Source: Chloroflexota bacterium
GTDB taxonomy: Bacteria; Chloroflexota; Dehalococcoidia; Lucifugimonadales; Lucifugimonadaceae
Direction of reading: 5' to 3'
Length of the DNA stretch: 6,002 nucleotides
Assembly: GCA_002708145.1 (NCBI GenBank)
Contig: PAOV01000032.1
Span: 4,241-10,242, forward strand
Shown: piece after piece, positions 1-5,708 of the stretch
Position numbering within the stretch: position 1 is the stretch's first letter
Layout: each line of letters opens with the position of its first letter
Translations under genes and position numbers: made by a program
Notes under the pieces: model-generated
Told to the model about the DNA's origin: nothing
The model's input: only the letters and a program-made list of their open reading frames with translations
The model's database searches: none

Positions 1-500
1 CCACAAACCCCTTCATCTCCGGCAGGCCCCCACCAATTATCTTCATCACCAAATCTATAGATTCTTTCAATAGGTATGCCTAAATCTAACCAAATTTTTT
101 CTGCTTCATCATCTGTTTGATATACAGTAATGAATATTCTATTAATATCTAAATTTAGTTTATCTATCATTAATTCTAAAGCCCAGGAGCAGGCTTCTTT
201 TTTAAAATAATCCCCAAAACTAAAATTTCCCAGCATCTCAAACATTGTCAAGTGCGTTTTATCTCCTACTTCTTCTATATCAGTTGTTCTAAAGCATTTT
301 TGAGAAGTGGCAATTCTGAGATTTGGAGGTTTTTTTTCGCCAGAAAAATAAGATTTAAATTGAGCCATTCCTGAATTGATAAGAAGTAAGGTTGGATCAT
401 TGGCTGGGATTAAAGAAGATGAAGGTAATACTGAATGATTTTTCTCTTCGAAAAAATCAAGAAATATTTGCCTTAAAGTATCTTTATTATACATTTTCAT
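1..500 (-). CDS. alaS: Alanyl-tRNA synthetase, N-terminal part (runs off the left edge)
   Basis: This cytoplasmic class II synthetase activates alanine with ATP and charges tRNA-Ala. About 166 codons are in the window, continuous and without a stop, covering the start of the catalytic domain; family members are usually about 870 residues. Visible signatures are the motif-1 region (VLPSSSLIPANDPTLL, residues 24-39, then NSGMAQFK), the 'SGEKKPP' segment, and motif 2 with QKCFR (67-71) followed by FEMLGNFSFGDYF (87-99). Near the edge, DNWWGPAGDEGVC leads into the conserved 'CGPC' region, which is outside the window. The loop between QKCFR and the VG pair is about four residues shorter than in the E. 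coli enzyme, as in Chloroflexota-type enzymes from memory. Two ATGs are possible, at 500 and at 494 (M1 and M3). Neither has a visible Shine-Dalgarno sequence. It lies 44 bases downstream of the MscS-family gene. Confidence 0.97.
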   Translation of the reverse strand, partial: MKMYNKDTLRQIFLDFFEEKNHSVLPSSSLIPANDPTLLLINSGMAQFKSYFSGEKKPPNLRIATSQKCFRTTDIEEVGDKTHLTMFEMLGNFSFGDYFKKEACSWALELMIDKLNLDINRIFITVYQTDDEAEKIWLDLGIPIERIYRFGDEDNWWGPAGDEGVC

Positions 501-544
501 AATTACAGTATAATTTATATTATAAATTTCATAAAGATTGTTTA
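501..544 (-). promoter_or_regulatory. Possible alaS promoter in the AT-rich gap
   Basis: This is the only gap in the window that clearly separates two genes without visible ribosome-binding sequence. On the minus strand it contains a perfect TATAAT at 524-519 and a second near-match, TATACT, at 512-507. No good -35 box is visible: the best hexamer about 17 bases ahead of TATACT is TTTATG, three of six matches. Start from the TATAAT would give a leader of about 12 bases; start from TATACT would give an almost leaderless message, which would fit the missing Shine-Dalgarno. In DNA this rich in A and T such boxes arise by chance, so the call is weak. Confidence 0.3.
512..528. repeat. Perfect 8-bp inverted repeat in the alaS upstream gap
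   Basis: The arms AATTTATA (512-519) and TATAAATT (521-528) are exact reverse complements with one base between them. The repeat covers the candidate TATAAT box ahead of alaS. It could be an operator half-site pair, or just AT-rich chance symmetry. It is not a convincing terminator for the upstream channel gene, since the stem has no G or C and the spacer is a single base. Confidence 0.4.
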
Positions 545-1933
545 TTATTCTGAATCACTTGATTCTAGAAGTTTAGTATTAGTCCTATCATCTGGTTCTG
601 AATATAAAATTCTTGACTTTAAATCAGAATATTTATCTGCAAGTAATTCTTCCCTTTTTTCAGGAGTAAGTATATTTGGTAATTTATTTTTTTCATCAAT
701 AATATCTTTATTATCAATTTCTATCTTTGATTTACTTTCCTTAAAAGGAGATTGATTTTCCCCCCAATATACAGTTTGATGAGGGAATGGGATTTCAATA
801 TTTTCCTCATCAAACTTGATTTTAATTCTTTTTCTTAATTCACCCATTATCTCCCATTGTTTCATTGGTTTGCAATCACCAAGTATTTTGAAGGTTACAG
901 CTGAATCATCTAGAGAATTTAATCTCAATACCTGTGGTGGAGTAATAAGCATTAGGCCATAATATTCATCATTTGATAATTCTTTTCCGATCTCATTCAG
1001 TAACGAAACTACTTTTTCTATGTTCTCTTTATATGCGACGCCAATATCTAAATTTACTCTCGACCAATATTTAGTCTTATTTGAAGCTACAGTGATTTCT
1101 CCATTGGGAATTATATGAACCTGACCATCAAGATCCCTAAGAATGGTTCTTCTAAGATTAATTGATTCGACTAATCCTGATATTCCAGCGATTGTAACTA
1201 CGTCTCCCCTTCGATATTGATTTTCAGCTAAGATGAATACTCCAGATATTAAGTCTCTTACTAAATGTTGAGCGCCAAATCCAACTGCTATTCCAGCAAT
1301 GCCGAATCCACCTATTACGGGTGCAATAGGTATCGAGAGTTCTGAAAGAATCATAAAGATTGCCAAAATATAAATTAAAGCAATAATAGCACCTACAAAA
1401 ACACCTGATAAAGTTTGAGATCTTTTTAGAATTTCTTCATGATCAGAAGTGGATGATTGTCCAAGCATAATTGAAGTTAGTAGTTTTGGAATAATATTTT
1501 TTGAAATTTTAATGCTGAAGAAAGATAGTATAATTATCGTAAGTATTCTTATACCATCGATTAGTATCCAATGGAGTAGGCTCTCACCTATTTGTTTGAG
1601 TATATTAAACAATGGATCTACATTATTCCCAAGAACTGAATAAATTAATATCACGGCTATAAAAATAATAATAATTGCTGAAAAAAGATTAAAATATTTT
1701 CCTTCAATAGATTTTAGTCCAGAGGTATAAATATCAATTGTTTTGTCAATTTCCTGTTTTGTAATATCGGTTAATCTTTTATTTAGCTTACTTTTTATAA
1801 AACTTTTTAGTAATAACCATATAATCATTGAAAAAATAATTATTAGTATAGCTAAAAAGCCTCCATCAGCTATCCAGTACAAAAATGTGTCATTTTTTGG
1901 ATTACCAAGTAAATTTTCTAAGAATATTTTCAA
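545..1933 (-). CDS. MscS-family mechanosensitive ion channel
   Basis: A 462-residue inner-membrane channel expected to open under membrane tension and release solutes during osmotic downshock. Hydrophobic segments lie near residues 24-46, 82-101, 122-140 and 178-200, followed by the glycine- and alanine-rich pore helix at about 204-235 (GGFGIAGIAVGFGAQ, 208-222). After the pore come the hallmark 'YRRGDVV' (240-246) and beta-domain features such as RRTILRDLDG and 'IIPNGE' (274-279). The alpha/beta vestibule reaches about residue 390, and the remaining roughly 70 residues form a charged tail rich in K, E and D. E. coli MscS is 286 residues with three membrane helices, so this is a longer YbdG/YkuT-like architecture with extra N-terminal helices and a C-terminal extension. 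The start is TTG, with an AGGA seven bases ahead. Only one base separates it from the stop of the preceding gene, so coupled translation is likely. Confidence 0.93.
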   Translation of the reverse strand: MKIFLENLLGNPKNDTFLYWIADGGFLAILIIIFSMIIWLLLKSFIKSKLNKRLTDITKQEIDKTIDIYTSGLKSIEGKYFNLFSAIIIIFIAVILIYSVLGNNVDPLFNILKQIGESLLHWILIDGIRILTIIILSFFSIKISKNIIPKLLTSIMLGQSSTSDHEEILKRSQTLSGVFVGAIIALIYILAIFMILSELSIPIAPVIGGFGIAGIAVGFGAQHLVRDLISGVFILAENQYRRGDVVTIAGISGLVESINLRRTILRDLDGQVHIIPNGEITVASNKTKYWSRVNLDIGVAYKENIEKVVSLLNEIGKELSNDEYYGLMLITPPQVLRLNSLDDSAVTFKILGDCKPMKQWEIMGELRKRIKIKFDEENIEIPFPHQTVYWGENQSPFKESKSKIEIDNKDIIDEKNKLPNILTPEKREELLADKYSDLKSRILYSEPDDRTNTKLLESSDSE

Positions 1934-1934
1934 T

Positions 1935-2495
1935 TTATGATCCTTTTTTCCATAAAGTCATGTAAGAATTATCATTTTCTGAGATTATATTTTCTATATT
2001 ACTCTTATAATTATCTTTAACATAGTCAATTTCTAACTTGATTAATTCCATGATTTTATCTGATAATGTTTCGATGAAATAATTATCAGTTTTATCAGCA
2101 AAAACTTCAATTAATGCATTTTTAAGTTGATCTTTTGATAATTGAAGAATTTCTTTATTGAAAAATATTATACCTATTTGAGACAGGTTATCATTAGCAA
2201 CTCCCAACTCGTTTATAATTATTTTTATTATTTCATTCCTAATTGATTTTTCAATTTTTTGTGGCAATGATATTAGTCTTATGAAATCAATTCCATTACT
2301 TTTTAGTTGCTTAGAAAATTCATTTATCACGTTATTATGAAATTCATCATTCAGTATATTATCCAAAGATAAGCTCAATATAGAATTTTCATCTATAAGT
2401 TCTTTATCTAATCTTGTATCAATGACTAAAAATTCTTTTAAGTGAGGAAAAATACAAAGTGTAATATCAGAGTTTTTATTTTCAGAATTAAACAT
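1935..2495 (-). CDS. Uncharacterised soluble protein, 186 residues
   Basis: I do not recognise this protein and assign no function. It is acidic to neutral, rich in I, N, K, E and L, with one cysteine (C14) and one tryptophan (W182). No signal peptide, membrane helix, nucleotide-binding loop, zinc motif or repeat is visible. The N-terminal half alternates short hydrophobic stretches (ITLCIFPHLKEFLVID) with charged ones; the C-terminal half from about residue 115 looks mainly helical and amphipathic (KDQLKNALIEVFAD, then SDKIMELIKLEI). The ATG directly follows the TAA of ribonuclease D (TAAATG), and its own stop is one base before the channel gene start, so it sits in an operon and is very probably translated. 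A G-rich AGAAGGGGG ends about 11 bases ahead of the ATG, slightly far for a strong site. Base use matches its neighbours, so nothing suggests recent transfer. Confidence 0.8.
   Translation of the reverse strand: MFNSENKNSDITLCIFPHLKEFLVIDTRLDKELIDENSILSLSLDNILNDEFHNNVINEFSKQLKSNGIDFIRLISLPQKIEKSIRNEIIKIIINELGVANDNLSQIGIIFFNKEILQLSKDQLKNALIEVFADKTDNYFIETLSDKIMELIKLEIDYVKDNYKSNIENIISENDNSYMTLWKKGS
1941..1944 (-). promoter_or_regulatory. Ribosome-binding site supporting the TTG start of the channel gene
   Basis: AGGA preceded by a run of A, seven bases ahead of the TTG at 1933-1931. It lies inside the last codons of the upstream gene. No in-frame ATG occurs until residue 36, inside the first membrane helix, so TTG is the reasonable start. 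Confidence 0.6.
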
Positions 2496-3584
2496 TTATA
2501 AATTTACCCCCTTCTTTGCAATCAAAGCATCATTGCCAAAGATTTCTTTTCTCCAGCCAAGTAGTATTTTATTTTCTGGATTGTCATTAAGCACAATCTG
2601 TTCAATATCTTTTCTATTTGCGATTAACCCTTTGGATATATTATACATAATTGCTGTTTTTCCTAAATGATACGAGATGCTATCTAGCAATTTATTTTGA
2701 ATAGTGTTTAGTTTGTTTTTTTTGGGTCTTGGATGAATTTTATTATCTTTAAGATAAATCTCTATAAGATTACATAAACTAGTTTTTTGATTTTTGTTAA
2801 CAAAATTATTGTCAACTTCTCTAAGTAAGTTTTTTCTATTTTTTGATATTATTAGATTTCTTATTAATTTATCCTGAAAAATCCACTTTCTAGGTAAATT
2901 CATGTTTTTTGCGATTTCTTCTCTAAAATTATAAATCTTTTTATACAAAACACTATACTCATCGTTATGAGTATTTTTCCCAAACTTTCCAAATGTGTTA
3001 TTTACACAAAATTCCATTTCTTCCTTCATCCAGTGAATTTTATTATTTTTAGAAAGGTTGTTTGATAAAGGTTCATAAAGTTTATAAAGGAATTTAACAT
3101 CATTTAAAGCATATTTTATTTGTTTTTTTGAAAGTGGCCTTCGAGACCAATCACTAATTCTTTCTTTTTTGTCTAATTCGATGCCTAAGACTTTTTCAAC
3201 TAGTTTTTGATATGATATTTGTTCATCATATCCTAAAAAGCTCGCAGCAATCTGTGTATCGAAAATGTTTGATATTTTTATATTGAATAAGTTATTGAGT
3301 ATTTCTAAATCTTGAGTGTGGGCATGAAATATTTTAGTTATTTTTTTGTTAGATAAAATTTTTTTTATAAAGTCTAAATTAATATTGTTACTTAAGGTAT
3401 CTATTAGTATGGAATTTTCTCTTGCATGTAACTGAATTGAACAAAGCACAGGCCAATATGTTTTATTTCTTATAAATTCAGTATCAAAAGAAATAAACTT
3501 TTCATCGCATAAACTATTTATTAATTTTCTTAGTTGATCTGATTCTGTAACGATTATATTATTATTAGAATAATGATTTACCAA
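2496..3584 (-). CDS. rnd: Ribonuclease D (3'-5' exoribonuclease, DEDDy type)
   Basis: This cytoplasmic exonuclease trims the 3' ends of tRNA precursors and other small RNAs with two metal ions. The 362 residues match the usual 370-385. The catalytic set is complete: D34 and E36 in 'FDTEF' (Exo I), D92 in 'FHAHTQDLEIL' (Exo II), and Y158 with D162 in 'YALNDVKFLY' (Exo III), with the Y-to-D spacing of four typical of the DEDDy class. The conserved 'SDWSRRPLS' (144-152) precedes Exo III. An HRDC RNA-binding domain follows at about 214-285, including 'REEIAKNMNLPRKWIFQD'; the last 70 residues resemble the second, degenerate HRDC-like part of the family. The start is TTG, with GGAG eight bases ahead, and gives the normal distance from N-terminus to the DTEF motif. 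The first 20 bases overlap the end of the small membrane protein gene; the stop abuts the next ATG. Confidence 0.96.
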   Translation of the reverse strand: MVNHYSNNNIIVTESDQLRKLINSLCDEKFISFDTEFIRNKTYWPVLCSIQLHARENSILIDTLSNNINLDFIKKILSNKKITKIFHAHTQDLEILNNLFNIKISNIFDTQIAASFLGYDEQISYQKLVEKVLGIELDKKERISDWSRRPLSKKQIKYALNDVKFLYKLYEPLSNNLSKNNKIHWMKEEMEFCVNNTFGKFGKNTHNDEYSVLYKKIYNFREEIAKNMNLPRKWIFQDKLIRNLIISKNRKNLLREVDNNFVNKNQKTSLCNLIEIYLKDNKIHPRPKKNKLNTIQNKLLDSISYHLGKTAIMYNISKGLIANRKDIEQIVLNDNPENKILLGWRKEIFGNDALIAKKGVNL

Positions 3585-3780
3585 ATAATTTGCTCCAAAT
3601 CCATCCTATCATTAGTCCAATCAAAACAGAAAAAGGAAGCCCTATAAATAAACTAGAAAACAATACATCTCTCGCATTAGTTAAATCTTTATCGTATTGT
3701 AAAAGAGCTATGATAGTTAATGCTATTCCCATTATGAATCCTAAAAGAGCTCCAAATAAAGTTGTTTTATTGAATTTCAT
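3565..3780 (-). CDS. Small two-helix membrane protein with glycine zipper
   Basis: A 71-residue protein of unknown function. Two hydrophobic helices are clear, at about residues 8-28 and 43-62, joined by a charged loop (YDKDLTNARD). Helix 1 carries an exact glycine zipper, G10-x3-G14-x3-G18, and helix 2 carries G55-x3-G59; such spacing packs helices closely and suggests self-association or contact with a membrane partner. Both ends are lysine-rich and probably cytoplasmic by the positive-inside rule. The ATG is well supported by GGAGG six bases ahead, the strongest ribosome-binding site in the window. It follows the aldo-keto reductase by 38 bases and overlaps ribonuclease D by 20 bases. I found no enzyme motif. 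The opposite strand has an open frame over the same stretch, but it has no support. Confidence 0.82.
   Translation of the reverse strand: MKFNKTTLFGALLGFIMGIALTIIALLQYDKDLTNARDVLFSSLFIGLPFSVLIGLMIGWIWSKLFGKSLF
3593..3596 (-). promoter_or_regulatory. Ribosome-binding site for the TTG start of rnd
   Basis: GGAG eight bases ahead of the TTG at 3584-3582, inside the last codons of the small membrane protein gene. It supports a TTG start. No in-frame ATG lies between here and the Exo I motif, so a later start would cost the catalytic D34 and E36. Confidence 0.7.
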
Positions 3781-3786
3781 AATATT

Positions 3787-3791
3787 CCTCC
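3787..3791 (-). promoter_or_regulatory. Strong ribosome-binding site for the small membrane protein
   Basis: GGAGG, six bases ahead of the ATG at 3780-3778, an ideal match and spacing. It confirms that the 71-codon gene is real. The rest of this 38-base gap (3781-3818) is AT-rich, with no clear promoter and no stable hairpin. Confidence 0.85.
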
Positions 3792-3818
3792 AATTAAATA
3801 TATTAATAAATCAAAAAG

Positions 3819-4817
3819 CTAATTTGTAACATTAATAGGTGAGTTAAATGAAATAAGTTTTTCATTTTTCAACTCTTCCCAAAAATTATTGGGAATATCA
3901 AATTTTAGCATATTTATATTTTCTAAAAGTTCACTTATTGATTGGACTCCTGGTATTACAGAAATAATTGCTGGGTGATGAAGTACAAATTGTAGTGCAG
4001 CAGCTTTCATAGGTACGTAATTATTTTCACAAATATTCTTTATTTTTTTTGCTTTTTGAATAAGACTTTCTGGAGCAGGTTCATAATCATATGAGACAGG
4101 TCCATTAAGATCTCTTGCTAATATTCCTGAATTATATGGCCCACCTATAACAATTTTAGTGTTGTACTTAATACAATCAGATAAAAAATCAAGAGAGCTT
4201 TGCTCAAGTAAAGTATATCTTCCAGCTAAAAGAATTACATCTAAGTCAAATTTACGTATAAACTTTTGAGGCATTTCCCATTGATTCATACCGCAACCTA
4301 TAGCCTTTATTATTCCTTCATCTCTAAGTTTTATTAGTGTAGGAAAAGCATATTCGACTGCTTGCTTTTCTCCAAAATCTCTAGTATCAGGGTCGTGTAC
4401 ATAAATAATATCAATAGAATTTAAGGATAATCTTTTTAAACTTTCCTCAATCGAAGTATAAATTGCATTCTCACTCCAATCATCAATGCACAATAACTCT
4501 TCACTTTTTTCTTTGAGATTTTTTCTGATTAGCCTGCCAACTTTAGAGGATATAATAAATTTTGATTTATCAATTTTTGAAAAAATAGATTTTCCTATTC
4601 TTTCTTCAGCTTTCCCTGTTCCATAAAGCGGCGCAGTATCTATATATCTAAAACCTTGTTTATACGATTCATTTAATATATTTACAGCTTCTTTTTCGGC
4701 AGAACCGCCATATAGGCCTTGTGCTAGACTATCACCAGATAATGGAGCAGTTCCTAACCCTAAATTTGGAATCATCAGTCCTGTTTCGCCTAATTTATTT
4801 TGCTTAAATGGGATCAT
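3819..4817 (-). CDS. Aldo-keto reductase, D-threo-aldose/L-fucose 1-dehydrogenase-like
   Basis: A 332-residue cytoplasmic NAD(P)-dependent oxidoreductase with a TIM-barrel fold. The aldo-keto reductase catalytic tetrad is present: D60 and Y65 in 'YIDTAPLYG', K92 in 'SSKVGR', and H141 in 'VHDPD'. The wording 'LGLGTAPL' near the start, 'IGCGMNQWEM' (173-182), 'LLAGRYTLL' (196-204), 'GGPYNSGILA' (225-234), 'KAAALQF' and 'VIPG' matches, from memory, the subgroup holding D-threo-aldose 1-dehydrogenase, L-fucose dehydrogenase and pyridoxal 4-dehydrogenase, rather than the potassium-channel-beta or aldose-reductase groups. These oxidise a sugar hemiacetal or pyridoxal to a lactone. The exact substrate cannot be read from sequence. 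Its ATG overlaps the TGA of the preceding dehydrogenase (ATGA, 4817-4814) with no Shine-Dalgarno of its own, so translation is probably coupled and the two enzymes likely work together. Confidence 0.92.
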   Translation of the reverse strand: MIPFKQNKLGETGLMIPNLGLGTAPLSGDSLAQGLYGGSAEKEAVNILNESYKQGFRYIDTAPLYGTGKAEERIGKSIFSKIDKSKFIISSKVGRLIRKNLKEKSEELLCIDDWSENAIYTSIEESLKRLSLNSIDIIYVHDPDTRDFGEKQAVEYAFPTLIKLRDEGIIKAIGCGMNQWEMPQKFIRKFDLDVILLAGRYTLLEQSSLDFLSDCIKYNTKIVIGGPYNSGILARDLNGPVSYDYEPAPESLIQKAKKIKNICENNYVPMKAAALQFVLHHPAIISVIPGVQSISELLENINMLKFDIPNNFWEELKNEKLISFNSPINVTN

Positions 4818-5692
4818 AGATTATTAGAGTTTTTTTCGATTATTTCGATAACTCCAGCAATATCATACTCAGATTTATTATCATTCATCAATTCCGAAAA
4901 CATATCGAGTGAATTTTTTGTTAAGTTTAAGGATAAGTTATTTAACCTTGCAAAATCATTTATTATCCCTAAATCTTTGTTCAAATTTCTTACAGGTGCT
5001 GCAGAATTTGGGAAATTTCTTCCTTTAGTTATGGGAGCGCTTCTTTCAACCATTTTGCTACCACCCCAACTAACGCCTAATAACTCAGATGCTATTTCAA
5101 GATCTACTCCAACTTTATTTGCAAACGCAAAAGCTTCGGCAGATGCAACTGTATTTACTCCTACAAGCAGTTGATTAATTAACTTCATACCTGTGCCTGA
5201 TCCAGAATTACCCATATATTTAACGTTGGTTCCCATTTTTAACAAATGAGGCTTAACATGGTCAAAAATTTTTTTTTCACCACCAACCATTATTGTTAAT
5301 GTTCCTGATGATGCCCCCATAGGGCCACCAGAAATTGGAGCGTCAAGAAATTTTACATTTATTTTTTTTAGCTCATTTCTGCATAATATTGAAGTGGATA
5401 CTGCAACAGTACTATGGTCGATAATAACTTGATTTTTTTTTGCAAATTTGATTATTCCTTCCTCACCTAAAATTACATTAAGTGAAGTCTCAACATCTGG
5501 CAAGCATGTCATAACAACATCAACGTTTTTAACTAGATCGCTAAGAGAATTGGTACCTTTTGCGCCTTTATTTATCATATTTTGGACTTTAGATTCTGTA
5601 CGAGTATAAACTGTAATGTCAGAATTTTTATATAATAAATTATCAGCCATACCTTGGCCCATATTGCCAAGGCCAACGAATCCTATACGCAT
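4814..5692 (-). CDS. Beta-hydroxyacid dehydrogenase (GarR / 3-hydroxyisobutyrate dehydrogenase family)
   Basis: A 292-residue cytoplasmic oxidoreductase of normal family length that interconverts a beta-hydroxyacid and its semialdehyde. The N-terminal Rossmann fold has 'GFVGLGNMGQGMA' (4-16). The second strand ends in 'YTRT' (29-32), and an arginine there usually means preference for NADP(H). The substrate signature 'DAPISGGPMGA' (117-127) contains S121 and is followed by 'SGTLTIMVGG'. The catalytic lysine is K170 in 'GTGMKLINQ', and K239 in 'LNKDLG' is the conserved second lysine. The 'K-x-x-N-Q' form is as in tartronate semialdehyde reductase (GarR/GlxR), whereas 3-hydroxyisobutyrate dehydrogenases usually have 'K-x-x-N-N', so 2-hydroxy-3-oxopropionate reductase is somewhat favoured; the substrate remains uncertain. 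The start ATG has GAGGA four bases ahead. It lies 16 bases after the transporter permease and overlaps the aldo-keto reductase by four. Confidence 0.93.
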   Translation of the reverse strand: MRIGFVGLGNMGQGMADNLLYKNSDITVYTRTESKVQNMINKGAKGTNSLSDLVKNVDVVMTCLPDVETSLNVILGEEGIIKFAKKNQVIIDHSTVAVSTSILCRNELKKINVKFLDAPISGGPMGASSGTLTIMVGGEKKIFDHVKPHLLKMGTNVKYMGNSGSGTGMKLINQLLVGVNTVASAEAFAFANKVGVDLEIASELLGVSWGGSKMVERSAPITKGRNFPNSAAPVRNLNKDLGIINDFARLNNLSLNLTKNSLDMFSELMNDNKSEYDIAGVIEIIEKNSNNL

Positions 5693-5696
5693 TAAT

Positions 5697-5701
5697 TCCT
5701 C
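5697..5701 (-). promoter_or_regulatory. Ribosome-binding site of the beta-hydroxyacid dehydrogenase
   Basis: GAGGA, four bases ahead of the ATG at 5692-5690, within a purine-rich tract. It fixes the start just before the Rossmann strand. The 16-base gap to the permease stop has no room for a promoter or terminator, so the genes are probably cotranscribed. Confidence 0.75.
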
Positions 5702-5708
5702 TTTTTTA

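Noticed and set aside
512..528. Intrinsic terminator for the channel gene
   Set aside because: The stem is A and T only with a one-base loop, so it would not fold stably as RNA.
501..544. T-box or other riboswitch leader for alaS
   Set aside because: The gap is 44 bases, far too short for a T-box, and shows no specifier stem or antiterminator sequence.
1449..1643. Plus-strand open frame of 64 codons
   Set aside because: It lies wholly inside the channel gene on the opposite strand, has no recognisable protein features, and mirrors its membrane-helix codons.
1743..1940. Plus-strand open frame of 65 codons, hydrophobic
   Set aside because: Antisense shadow of the first membrane helices and start of the channel gene, with no supported ribosome-binding site.
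3781..3818. Possible terminator or promoter in the gap after the aldo-keto reductase
   Set aside because: Only a five-base AT inverted repeat (ATTAA/TTAAT) and no U-run hairpin or convincing -35/-10 pair; chance in AT-rich DNA.
3590..3829. Plus-strand open frame of 79 codons opposite the small membrane protein
   Set aside because: The minus-strand frame has a perfect GGAGG site, operon position and coherent helices; the plus-strand frame has none of these.
4800..5174. Plus-strand open frame of 124 codons
   Set aside because: Entirely opposite the well-conserved beta-hydroxyacid dehydrogenase and the start of the aldo-keto reductase.
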